13,162 nt of DNA, from positions 1 to 13,162 of the forward strand of contig JAJAYV010000253.1 in assembly GCA_026786045.1 (NCBI GenBank). The letters are read 5' to 3'. This DNA comes from Frankiaceae bacterium. Lineage in GTDB: Bacteria; Actinomycetota; Actinomycetes; Mycobacteriales; SCTD01. Made by a program: the position numbers and the translations under genes. A model generated the notes under the pieces. The model had not been told where the DNA came from. It was given only the letters and a program-made list of their open reading frames with translations, and ran no database searches. This document shows positions 1 to 8,074 of this stretch, piece after piece; position 1 is the first letter of the stretch, and the number at the start of each line of letters is the position of its first letter.

Positions 1-4
1 CGCT

Positions 5-27
5 CGCGACCGGGCCCGGCGGTCGCG
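5..27 (-). terminator. Possible hairpin terminator after the metallopeptidase gene
   Basis: A perfect 8-bp inverted repeat (5-12 pairing with 20-27) encloses a 7-base loop and lies about 37 bases past the stop of the minus-strand peptidase gene. There is no U-tract after it, although many actinobacterial terminators lack one. In sequence this GC-rich, such hairpins also arise by chance, so this is only a candidate. Confidence 0.25.
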
Positions 28-63
28 GCTGCCCGCGCCGCGCCGGAGCGGCGAGCCGGGCGG

Positions 64-942
64 CTAGACCGAGCCGGAGAAGGTGTCGCAGTCGTTCGGA
101 TTGCCCGACGCCAGCCCCTTCCGGAACCAGGTCTGCCGCTGCTCGGCCGAGCCGTGGGTCCAGGACTCGGGGTCGACCCGGCCCTGGGCCTTCTCCTGGA
201 TCCGGTCGTCGCCGACCGCCGCGGCCGCCGACAGCCCCTCGTCGATGTCGGCGTCGTCGATGGTCAGGTAACCGGTGTCGACGGCGTTGGCGGTCCAGAC
301 GCCGGCGTAGCAGTCGGCCTGCAGCTCCAGCCGGGTGGAGGCGCCCTGCGGGCCGGTCTGGTCGGGCAGCTGCCGCGACCGCTCGCTCTGCCCGGTGAGG
401 TTCTGGACGTGGTGGCCGTACTCGTGCGCGATGACGTACGCCTGCGCGAAGTCCCCGCCGCTCGCGCCGTACTGCGAACGCAGGACCTCGAAGAAGGACA
501 GGTCGAGGTAGACCCCCATGTCGGGCGGGCAGTAGAACGGGCCGACCGCGGAGGTCGCTGCGCCGCAGGCGGTGGTCGTCGAGCCGCTGAACAGCTCGGT
601 CTCGGCGGGTTGGTAGCCCTCGACGGTGTCGGCCCAGTAGGCCTGGACGCTGTTGACGATCCCGACGACGCGGCAGTCCTCGTCCCGGTCGGCGTCCGCT
701 CCGGTACGGCAACGCTCGTCAAGATCGGACGTGCTCGTGGACCCCGTCGAGCTGCCGCTGCCCAGGGAGTCGCTGCCCCCGCCGAGGTCGGCCGGGTTCA
801 CGCCCAGGAGCAGGGCGATGAACAGGCCGACGACGCCCAGGCCGCCGCCGCCGATCGCCATCCCGCGGCCACCGCCGCCGCGCCGCCCTCTGCCGTCGGA
901 GACCTGGGAGGTGTCAAGGCGGGCGCTGTCGCGGAAGTCCAT
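64..942 (-). CDS. Membrane-anchored neutral zinc metallopeptidase (YpfJ/Zn_peptidase family)
   Basis: This is a 292-residue protein of the putative neutral zinc metallopeptidase family (YpfJ-like). Seen in sequence: an arginine- and glycine-rich cytoplasmic start (residues 15-35), one hydrophobic segment (about 29-47), a Gly/Ser/Thr-rich linker (54-72) and then the family domain. The zinc-binding HEYGH motif is at 173-177 and the downstream ELQADCYAG block at 206-214, whose Glu206 is the expected third zinc ligand. Four cysteines (78, 90, 126, 138) and a late Cys285 lie in the presumed outside domain and could form disulfides. The frame stays open upstream to 1236, but I chose the ATG at 942. 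It has a GGAAGGA ribosome site (951-957) eight bases away and gives the typical short N-terminus plus anchor; further upstream the frame is antisense to the ABC-F gene. The family's substrate is unknown. It diverges from the ABC-F gene across 118 bases in which I see no convincing promoter. Confidence 0.9.
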   Translation of the reverse strand: MDFRDSARLDTSQVSDGRGRRGGGGRGMAIGGGGLGVVGLFIALLLGVNPADLGGGSDSLGSGSSTGSTSTSDLDERCRTGADADRDEDCRVVGIVNSVQAYWADTVEGYQPAETELFSGSTTTACGAATSAVGPFYCPPDMGVYLDLSFFEVLRSQYGASGGDFAQAYVIAHEYGHHVQNLTGQSERSRQLPDQTGPQGASTRLELQADCYAGVWTANAVDTGYLTIDDADIDEGLSAAAAVGDDRIQEKAQGRVDPESWTHGSAEQRQTWFRKGLASGNPNDCDTFSGSV

Positions 943-1060
943 GCGGGGGGTCCTTCCACCCGAGGGCGACCGCGTACCCTGTGGGAGTGCACCTGACGCT
1001 GGACTGAGCCGTGCGGCCGTCTGCCCGCCCGCGCACGTCCCGCCCTCAGAGGAGCACCGC

Positions 1061-2653
<1,593 letters not shown>

Positions 2654-2673
2654 GACGTACGGCCGGGGAGCTC

Positions 2674-3696
2674 CTACCGGGGCGGGAAGGCCCGCACCGG
2701 GTGACCGGCCTCGACGGCGGCGGTCACCAGCGCGCCGACCGGCACGTCGACGGTGTGCGGCTGGATCGAGCGGACCAGCGCCCCGGAGGGCAGGCGCAGC
2801 GTGTAGACGTAGCTCGCGCCGCGGAACTCGCGCCGGTCGACGACGGCCGAGCCGCCGGGGGTGAAGGTCACCTCGTGCGGCCGCAGCATGACCTCGACGG
2901 CGCCGGTGGAGGCGGGCGTGGCGGCCAGCCGGCCGAGCTCGGTGTCGACTGCTGCGCCGTCGCCGGTGCCGGGGACGAAGTCGGCCTCGCCGAGCAGCGT
3001 GGCCGAGAAGCGGCTCGCCGGCTCGTGGAAGGCGGTGGCCGGCTCGGCGACGTGCTCGAAGCGGCCGCGCCGCATGACGGCGACCCGGTCGCCGACCGCG
3101 AGCGCCTCGACCTGGTCGTGGGTGACGAAGACGCCCGCGGCGCCGGTCTCGTGCAGGGCCGCAACCGTGGCTTCGCGGATGCTGGTGCGCAGGCCGCTGT
3201 CCAGGTTGCCGAACGCCTCGTCGAAGAGCACGACGCTGGGGGAGGGGGCCAGCGCGCGGGCGAGCGCGACGCGCTGCTGCTGGCCGCCGGACAGCTCGTG
3301 CGGGTAGCGCCGGCCGAGGTCGGGCAGGTCGACCAGCTCGAGCAGCTCGGCCACCCGGGCGGCCCGCTCGCGACCGCGCGGCACGCCGAAGGCGACGTTG
3401 TCGGCCACCCGCAGGTGGGGGAACAGCGCGGCGTCCTGGAAGACGACGCCGACCCGGCGCTCCTCGGGCGGCACCCAGGTGCGCGGCCCGGCCACCAGCC
3501 GACCGCCGACCTCGATGGTGCCGGCGTCGGGCTCGAGCAACCCGGCCAGCAGGAGCAGCAGGGTGGACTTCCCGCAGCCGCTGGGTCCGACGAGCGCGAC
3601 CAGCTCGCCGGGCGCGACCTCGAGGCTGACGTCGGCGACAGCGGGGACCTTGCCGAAGCTCTTGGAGACGCCCGCCAGGCGCACGGCGGCGGTCAC
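2674..3696 (-). CDS. fbpC: Ferric iron ABC transporter ATP-binding protein (FbpC-like)
   Basis: This 340-residue ATPase drives the iron importer encoded by the two genes upstream of it. Visible motifs are Walker A GPSGCGKST (37-45), Q-loop Gln87, signature LSGGQ (135-139), Walker B ending Asp159-Glu160, D-loop NLD (164-166) and switch His193. After the nucleotide-binding domain, residues about 240-340 form a TOBE-like regulatory domain, typical of the FbpC/PotA/MalK group. The Walker B continuation reads DEAFGNLD where most relatives have DEP; the Pro-to-Ala change is unusual but not in a catalytic residue. Translation starts at a GTG (3694-3696) that shares four bases with the permease stop (GTGA), and there is no good Shine-Dalgarno, so coupled re-initiation is likely. 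Its 3' end lies 20 bases from the end of the convergent ABC-F gene. Iron specificity is inferred from the binding protein and iron box; the ATPase alone would only say FbpC/PotA-type. Confidence 0.88.
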   Translation of the reverse strand: MTAAVRLAGVSKSFGKVPAVADVSLEVAPGELVALVGPSGCGKSTLLLLLAGLLEPDAGTIEVGGRLVAGPRTWVPPEERRVGVVFQDAALFPHLRVADNVAFGVPRGRERAARVAELLELVDLPDLGRRYPHELSGGQQQRVALARALAPSPSVVLFDEAFGNLDSGLRTSIREATVAALHETGAAGVFVTHDQVEALAVGDRVAVMRRGRFEHVAEPATAFHEPASRFSATLLGEADFVPGTGDGAAVDTELGRLAATPASTGAVEVMLRPHEVTFTPGGSAVVDRREFRGASYVYTLRLPSGALVRSIQPHTVDVPVGALVTAAVEAGHPVRAFPPR

Positions 3697-5393
3697 CGGG
3701 CCACCCCGACCAGGCCGACGTCGTGGTCCGGGTCCTCGAGCGCGGGCAGCACGTCCACGGCGTCGTCGACGAGCTCGACGTCGTCGTCACCCCGGAAGAG
3801 CAGCACGACGGGGATCATCGCAACCGCCACGATGGCCAGCGCGGGCAGCCCCGCCATCTCGTACCGCGAGTCGGCGGCGAGCTGCCAGACGCGCACGGCG
3901 AGGGTGTCGAAGCCGAAGGGCCGCAGCAGGAGAACGATCGGCAGCTCCTTGAGCGCGTCGACAGCGACAAGCACACCGGCGACGGCGAGGCCGGACCGGG
4001 CGAGCGGCAGGTGCACCCCGGACAGCACCCGGCGCGGCGAGGCGCCCAGCGACAGTGCGGCGGAGGTGAGCGAGGGGGAGACGCCGGCCAGCCGGGCCTC
4101 GGTCGTGGTGTAGCCGAGCGCGAGGAAGCGCGCGGCGTAGACGACCACCAGGGCGGCGACCGAGCCGGTGACAAGGCCGGCGCCGCCGGGCAGCCCGAGG
4201 GCGTCGAGGACCCAGGCGACGGCGGCGAGCACGAGCAGCGCGCCGATAGCCAGCACCGGCGCGGGGACGGCGTAGCCCGAGACGGTCGCCTGGACGCCCA
4301 GGGCGATCCGCCGGCGCCCGTCCACCCGCGCGGCGTGGACGAGCAGCAGCGAGACCGCCACGACGACGACCGCGACCTGCGTCGCGAGCAGCACGCTGTT
4401 GGCGGCCGCGGCGAGGAAGCCCGCGTCGAAGCTGCCGCCGGTGCCGAGCAGCGGGGTGGTGGTGGACCAGGAGACGAGGGTGACGACGGGGATGCCGACC
4501 GAGAGCAGGAGCACGCCGCTGCAGGCAGCGGTGGCGGCCCAGCCGCGCCCGCCGGACAGCCGCACGGCGGGCATCGGCGTCGTGTCGTGGACGGTGGGGG
4601 AGAAGCGGGCGCCGCGGCGCAGCCAGCGCTCGCCGCCGAGCAGCAGCAGCGCCAGCAGCAGCACGAGCAGCGCCAGCACGGTGGCCGCGGGGCGGTCGAA
4701 CTGACCGCGCCAGACCTTGTAGATCCCGACCGAGAGGGTGTCGACGCCGAAGTACTGCACCGTGGCGAAGTCCGACAGCGTCTCGAGCGCGACGAGCAGC
4801 GCTCCGGCGGCCAGCGAGGGCCGGGCCAGCGGCAGCACGACCCGCCGGGCGGCCTGCAGCGGTCGCAGGCCGAGCGTGCGGGCCGCGCCGTACGGGGTGG
4901 CGGCCTGGCTGCGGAAAGCGACCCGGGCCAGCAGGTAGACGTAGGGGTAGAGCGTCAGCACGAGGACGGCCGCGGCGACCGGCAGGGTCCGCACCGGCGG
5001 GAACGGCGCGTCGTCGCCGAGCACCGCGCGCCAGGAGGTCTGCACCGGGCCGGGGAAGCTGAGCAGGGACGACCAGACCAGCCCGAGGATGTACGCCGGG
5101 ACCGCCATCGGCAGCACGAGCATCCACTGCAGCGCCCGCCGGCCCGGGAAGCGGTAGGCCGTGGTCAGCCAGGCCAGGCCCGCGCCGAGGGCGGTGGCGC
5201 CGAGCAGCACCAGGGCGAGCAGCGCAAGGGTCGTGCCGAGCAGCGAGACCCAGCCGGAGTCGGCGACCCGGCCCCAGGGGGCGGCGCCGGCGGTGACGAC
5301 GCCGATGCCGACGGCGAGCACGGGCAGCAGCACCAGCGCCGCCGCCGTGGCGACGACGACGGTGCTGGAGCGACGGCCCGCGCGGGAGGTCAC
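3693..5393 (-). CDS. fbpB: Ferric iron ABC transporter permease, two fused domains (FbpB-like)
   Basis: This 566-residue inner-membrane protein has two tandem permease domains and roughly 12 hydrophobic segments, the FbpB/ThiP arrangement. The cytoplasmic coupling loops that dock on the ATPase are visible as two EAA-type motifs: AARTLGLRPLQAARRVVLPL starting at 170 and AALSLGASPRRVLSGVHLPL starting at 445. The open frame continues upstream to 5936 inside the binding-protein gene, but the GTG at 5391-5393 is the sensible start. It overlaps the upstream stop by four bases (GTGA) and puts the first membrane segment at about residues 11-36. No strong ribosome site precedes it, so translation is probably coupled to the binding protein. 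Unusually, about 30 mostly acidic residues (FRGDDDVELVDDAVDVLPAL from 533, then EDPDHD) follow the last membrane segment. Ferric iron as substrate is inferred from the neighbouring genes; other FbpB relatives move thiamine or phosphonates. Confidence 0.88.
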   Translation of the reverse strand: MTSRAGRRSSTVVVATAAALVLLPVLAVGIGVVTAGAAPWGRVADSGWVSLLGTTLALLALVLLGATALGAGLAWLTTAYRFPGRRALQWMLVLPMAVPAYILGLVWSSLLSFPGPVQTSWRAVLGDDAPFPPVRTLPVAAAVLVLTLYPYVYLLARVAFRSQAATPYGAARTLGLRPLQAARRVVLPLARPSLAAGALLVALETLSDFATVQYFGVDTLSVGIYKVWRGQFDRPAATVLALLVLLLALLLLGGERWLRRGARFSPTVHDTTPMPAVRLSGGRGWAATAACSGVLLLSVGIPVVTLVSWSTTTPLLGTGGSFDAGFLAAAANSVLLATQVAVVVVAVSLLLVHAARVDGRRRIALGVQATVSGYAVPAPVLAIGALLVLAAVAWVLDALGLPGGAGLVTGSVAALVVVYAARFLALGYTTTEARLAGVSPSLTSAALSLGASPRRVLSGVHLPLARSGLAVAGVLVAVDALKELPIVLLLRPFGFDTLAVRVWQLAADSRYEMAGLPALAIVAVAMIPVVLLFRGDDDVELVDDAVDVLPALEDPDHDVGLVGVAR

Positions 5394-6403
5394 CGGTAGC
5401 CGGCGTCCGTGAGGATCTGGACGGCGTCGGCGTTGTAGCGGCCCAGCTCGCCGACGTTGAGCTCGTCGCGGCGGAAGTCGCCCTGCTCGCGCAGCACATC
5501 GACCGGCTCGACCGAGCGGTTGACGGGGTACTCGAAGTTGCCGTCGACGAACAGCGACTGGCCGTCGGTCGCGAGCCACTCGAGGAAGCGGGTGGCCGCC
5601 GGGACGTCGTCGGCCGAGCGGGTCACGCCGGCGCCGCTGATGTTGACGTGGGTGCCGGTGGTCTCCTGGTTCGGGAAGGCGATCCCGAGCGGGAGGTCGG
5701 GGTCCTGCGCCAGCTCGCGCGCCACGTAGTAGTGGTTGGTGATGCCGACGTCGCAGCCGCCGGCGGCCACCGTGCGGACGATCTCGGTGTCGTTGGCGAG
5801 GATCTGCGGGTCGTTGGCCAGCCAGCCCTCGACGACCTCGGCGGCGGCCTCCGGACCGTCGTTCGCGATGAACGACGCCACCAGCGACTGGGTGTAGGCG
5901 CTGGTCGAGGTCCGGAAGCAGATCCGGTCCTGCCACTGCGGGTCGCCCAGCGCGGCGTAGGTGCTCAGCTCCGAGGGGTCGACCTCGTCGGTGTTGTAGA
6001 TGATCACGCGGGCCCGCTCGGACAGGCCGTACCAGCGGCCCTCGGGGTCGCGCAGGCTCGCCGGCACGGTGGCCTCGAGCTCGCTCGACTCGACCGGCTG
6101 CAGCAGGTCCTGCTCAGCCGCCAGCGAGAGGTTCGCGACGTCGACGGTCAAGTAGACGTCGGCCTCGCTGTCCTCGCCCTCGGCCTGCAGCCGCTCGCGC
6201 AGCTCGGCGTCGCTGCCGTTGAGGAACTCCACCTCGATGCCGGTCTCCTCGGTGAAGCGGGCGTAGGCCTGCTCGGCGCCGTAGGAGCGGGCGGAGAAGA
6301 CCTGGATCGCCGGGCCGTCGCTGCCGCCGACGATCCCGCAGCCGGACACGAGCAGCGGGAGCGCCACCAGGCCGAGGGTCAGCAGGGGGGAGCGCAGGCG
6401 CAC
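5390..6403 (-). CDS. fbpA: Ferric iron-binding lipoprotein of ABC transporter (FbpA/FutA-like)
   Basis: This 337-residue extracellular binding protein is anchored by a lipid. Its signal sequence runs from a short basic start through a hydrophobic core (7-19) to a lipobox LVSGC with Cys22 as the lipidation site. The mature part is an extracellular solute-binding protein of the iron group. Tyrosines at the positions I expect for Fe(III) ligands are Tyr225-Tyr226 (in TNHYYVARELA), Tyr170 (in TSAYTQSL) and Tyr41 (in SARSYGAEQ). A tyrosine cluster of this kind is the FbpA/FutA hallmark. Two cysteines (162, 217) may form a disulfide. The start is a GTG at 6401-6403 with GGAAGGA (6409-6415) five bases upstream. 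It is the first gene of a three-gene operon and has a candidate iron box 32-50 bases upstream, so iron-dependent repression is likely. Which iron form is delivered (free Fe(III) or a weak chelate) is not evident. Confidence 0.9.
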   Translation of the reverse strand: MRLRSPLLTLGLVALPLLVSGCGIVGGSDGPAIQVFSARSYGAEQAYARFTEETGIEVEFLNGSDAELRERLQAEGEDSEADVYLTVDVANLSLAAEQDLLQPVESSELEATVPASLRDPEGRWYGLSERARVIIYNTDEVDPSELSTYAALGDPQWQDRICFRTSTSAYTQSLVASFIANDGPEAAAEVVEGWLANDPQILANDTEIVRTVAAGGCDVGITNHYYVARELAQDPDLPLGIAFPNQETTGTHVNISGAGVTRSADDVPAATRFLEWLATDGQSLFVDGNFEYPVNRSVEPVDVLREQGDFRRDELNVGELGRYNADAVQILTDAGYR

Positions 6404-6434
6404 GGGCGTCCTTCCGACGTCGAGCCCCCTCGGG

Positions 6435-6453
6435 TTAGGGCAGCCTTCCCTAG
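6435..6453 (-). promoter_or_regulatory. Candidate iron box (IdeR/DtxR/DmdR operator) upstream of the iron-uptake operon
   Basis: Read on the minus strand the site is CTAGGGAAGGCTGCCCTAA. It matches the remembered actinobacterial iron-box consensus TTAGGTTAGGCTAACCTAA at 14 of 19 positions. It contains a perfect inverted repeat TAGGG-7 bases-CCCTA (6436-6440 and 6448-6452) with the same half-site spacing as the consensus. It lies 32-50 bases before the GTG of the ferric-binding lipoprotein and overlaps the candidate -10 element, a good position for an iron-loaded repressor to block transcription. The match is by eye; binding is not shown. Confidence 0.7.
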
Positions 6454-6457
6454 GCTA
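6452..6457 (-). promoter_or_regulatory. Candidate -10 element of the iron-uptake operon
   Basis: On the minus strand this hexamer is TAGCCT, which fits the loose TANNNT actinobacterial -10 pattern. It would place transcription start near 6445, inside the candidate iron box, with a leader of about 42 bases. No recognisable -35 hexamer lies 16-18 bases upstream, so the call rests on position and on the overlap with the operator. Confidence 0.35.
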
Positions 6458-6577
6458 CGCCTGCTGTCGCTCGGCCGCGCCCCCGCCTGCGACCGATCTG
6501 CGCGCTCCGGGTTGGGGAAGATCGCGCTGGGAACAGGCCCTGGGACCAGCAGGACCAGCGGAAGAAGAGGGCACCTC

Positions 6578-6787
6578 GTGGCAGAGCTCAAGAAGGGCAG
6601 CAGGGTCACCGGCGGCGAGCGCGACAAGCTGGCCGCCGATCTGAAGAAGCGTTACGAAAAGGGGGAGTCGATCCGGCTGCTCGCCGAGTCCTCGGGCCGG
6701 TCGTACGGCTTCGTGCACCGGATCCTCAACGAGTCCGGCGCCAGCCTGCGCGGCAGGGGCGGCGCAACCCGCAAGAAGAGCGCCTAG
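6578..6787 (+). CDS. Small basic helix-turn-helix DNA-binding protein
   Basis: This 69-residue protein belongs to a short helix-turn-helix family widespread in actinobacteria. It has a basic start (MAELKKGSRV), a charged helix (residues 14-28) and a predicted helix-turn-helix at about 30-54. There SIRLLAESSG would be the first helix and RSYGFVHRILNESG the recognition helix. It ends in a basic Gly-rich tail (RGRGGATRKKSA). There is no partner or ligand-binding domain, so it probably acts as a bare DNA-binding or nucleoid-type factor; its targets are unknown. I chose the GTG at 6578 because GAAGAAGAGG ends seven bases before it and no in-frame ATG is closer. From memory it resembles M. tuberculosis Rv1473A, which sits beside the ABC-F gene Rv1473. 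Here the ABC-F gene lies on the far side of the iron operon. It diverges from that operon over 174 bases, so its promoter region may be shared with the iron box. Confidence 0.82.
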   Translation: MAELKKGSRVTGGERDKLAADLKKRYEKGESIRLLAESSGRSYGFVHRILNESGASLRGRGGATRKKSA

Positions 6788-6805
6788 ACCGCTCGCCGGA
6801 CGACC

Positions 6806-6853
6806 GCCTGTCCCGTCCCCCGGGCGGGCACGGCTCGGGGGCGGATGACAGGC
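6806..6853 (+). terminator. Long imperfect hairpin, probable terminator after the helix-turn-helix gene
   Basis: Three stacked stems pair across this stretch: 6806-6812 with 6847-6853 (7 bp), 6813-6815 with 6842-6844 (3 bp) and 6817-6822 with 6836-6841 (6 bp). A one-base bulge (6816), a two-base bulge (6845-6846) and a 13-base loop complete the structure. It begins 19 bases after the helix-turn-helix stop and ends 47 bases before the acyl-CoA dehydrogenase start. There is no U-tract, so it could be a U-less terminator or a leader structure for the downstream gene. Confidence 0.5.
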
Positions 6854-6900
6854 TGGCCCCGCATCGCAGACCCTCCTCACACGCTCGGGAGCTCCCACAC

Positions 6901-8055
6901 ATGGACATGACGCTTACCGCCGAGCAGGACGCCGTCCGCAAGGCCGTCAAGGATTGGGTGGACGACGTCGTCGCGCCGCCCGCCCTCAAGAACGACCGTG
7001 AGGAGCGCTTCCCGCAGGAGGCCCTCGACGGCCTCAAGCAGACCGGCTTCATCGGCCTGTCGATCCCCGAGGAGTTCGGCGGCGGTGGCGGCGACCCGAT
7101 GTCCTACGTCCTGTACATCGAGGAGCTCGGCCGCGGCGACGCGAACGTCCGCTCGATCGTCAGCGTGCACCTCGGCCTGGTCGCGGGCTCCATCGAGCGC
7201 TGGGGGACCCAGGAGCAGAAGGAGCAGTGGCTGCCGCGGATGGCGACCGGGGAGGTGCTCGGCTGCTTCGGCCTGACCGAGCCCGACTACGGCTCCAACC
7301 CGGCCGACCTGCAGGCGACGGCGGTCAAGCAGCCCGACGGCGGCTACGTCCTCAACGGCAACAAGATCTTCATCACCAACGGCACCATCGCCGGCGTCAC
7401 GCTGTTCATGGCCCGCACCGGCGGCCCGGGGGCCAGGGGCGTCAGCGCCTTCCTCGTGCCCAACGACGCGCCCGGCTTCGAGGCCAAGGCCATCCACGGC
7501 AAGCTCGGCCTGCGCTCCTGCGACACCGCCGAGCTCGTCCTGCGCGACGTCAAGGTCGGGCCCGAGGCGCTGCTCGGCGGCGAGGAGGGCAAGGGCATCC
7601 GGGTCGCGCTGACCGCGCTCAACGACGGCCGCATGTCGCTCGGCGCCTCCTGCACCGGGCTGGGCCAGGCGGCGCTCGACACGATGGTGGCCTACACCAA
7701 GGACCGCGTGCAGTTCGGCAAGCCGGTCGCCGGCCACCAGCTGGTGCAGGCGCTCATCGCCGACACCGCGGTCGAGGTCGACTGCGCCCGGCTGCTGACC
7801 TACCGGGTCGCCGATCTCAAGGCGCGTGGCGAGGACTACTCGCTGGCCGCCTCGAAGGCGAAGTACTACGCGAGCGAGATGTCGGTCCGCGCGGCCAACG
7901 CCTGCGTGCAGGCCCACGGCGGCTACGGCTACATCGACGAGTACGCCGCGGGGAAGTACCTGCGCGACGCCCGCGTTACCACGCTGTACGAAGGCACGTC
8001 GCAGATCCAGCAGCTGATCATCGGCCGCGCGCTCACGGGGATCTCCGCCTTCTGA
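6901..8055 (+). CDS. Acyl-CoA dehydrogenase (FAD-dependent)
   Basis: This 384-residue flavoenzyme would oxidise an acyl-CoA to the 2,3-enoyl-CoA and pass electrons to electron-transfer flavoprotein. The N-terminal helical domain spans about 1-120. The middle domain carries CFGLTEPDYGSNPADL (122-137), the first family signature. The C-terminal helical domain has DRVQFGKPVAGHQLVQ (268-283), the QAHGGYGY block (337-344) and YEGTSQIQ (363-370). Glu364 sits where the catalytic base lies in most acyl-CoA and glutaryl-CoA dehydrogenases. The TEPDYGSNP motif looks most like the glutaryl-CoA dehydrogenase branch, but chain length and branching preference cannot be set by eye. I chose the ATG at 6901 (GGGAG at 6887-6891, nine bases away); a second ATG at 6907 is less well spaced. 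Only 19 bases separate it from the ABC exporter gene, so the two are probably co-transcribed. Confidence 0.93.
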   Translation: MDMTLTAEQDAVRKAVKDWVDDVVAPPALKNDREERFPQEALDGLKQTGFIGLSIPEEFGGGGGDPMSYVLYIEELGRGDANVRSIVSVHLGLVAGSIERWGTQEQKEQWLPRMATGEVLGCFGLTEPDYGSNPADLQATAVKQPDGGYVLNGNKIFITNGTIAGVTLFMARTGGPGARGVSAFLVPNDAPGFEAKAIHGKLGLRSCDTAELVLRDVKVGPEALLGGEEGKGIRVALTALNDGRMSLGASCTGLGQAALDTMVAYTKDRVQFGKPVAGHQLVQALIADTAVEVDCARLLTYRVADLKARGEDYSLAASKAKYYASEMSVRAANACVQAHGGYGYIDEYAAGKYLRDARVTTLYEGTSQIQQLIIGRALTGISAF

Positions 8056-8074
8056 CGAGCTGAGGGGCCGCCGC

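Noticed and set aside
954..980. TTCCAC and TACCCT as a promoter for the ABC-F gene in the 943-1060 gap.
   Set aside because: Spacing is about 15 bases and both hexamers are poor matches.
2667..2674. GGAGCTCC palindrome at the ABC-F/iron ATPase junction as a regulatory site.
   Set aside because: An 8-base palindrome is too short to be meaningful here, and it lies at two gene ends, not at a promoter.
2682..2695. GCGGG-AAGG-CCCGC hairpin near the convergent ends of the ABC-F and iron ATPase genes as a terminator.
   Set aside because: Only 5 bp, lies inside the ATPase coding sequence and has no U-tract; expected often by chance at this GC content.
3723..5399. A 558-codon plus-strand open frame opposite the permease gene.
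   Set aside because: Low-complexity Gly/Arg/Gln/Glu composition mirrors the hydrophobic codons of the permease. It is a high-GC shadow with no domain or ribosome site.
6543..6559. Tandem GGACCAGC copies as a stand-alone repeat element.
   Set aside because: Only two 8-base copies; mentioned as a possible minor site but not enough to annotate as a repeat.
6455..6898. A 147-codon minus-strand frame across the helix-turn-helix gene.
   Set aside because: Pro/Ala/Arg-rich composition and overlap with the better supported helix-turn-helix gene and hairpin.
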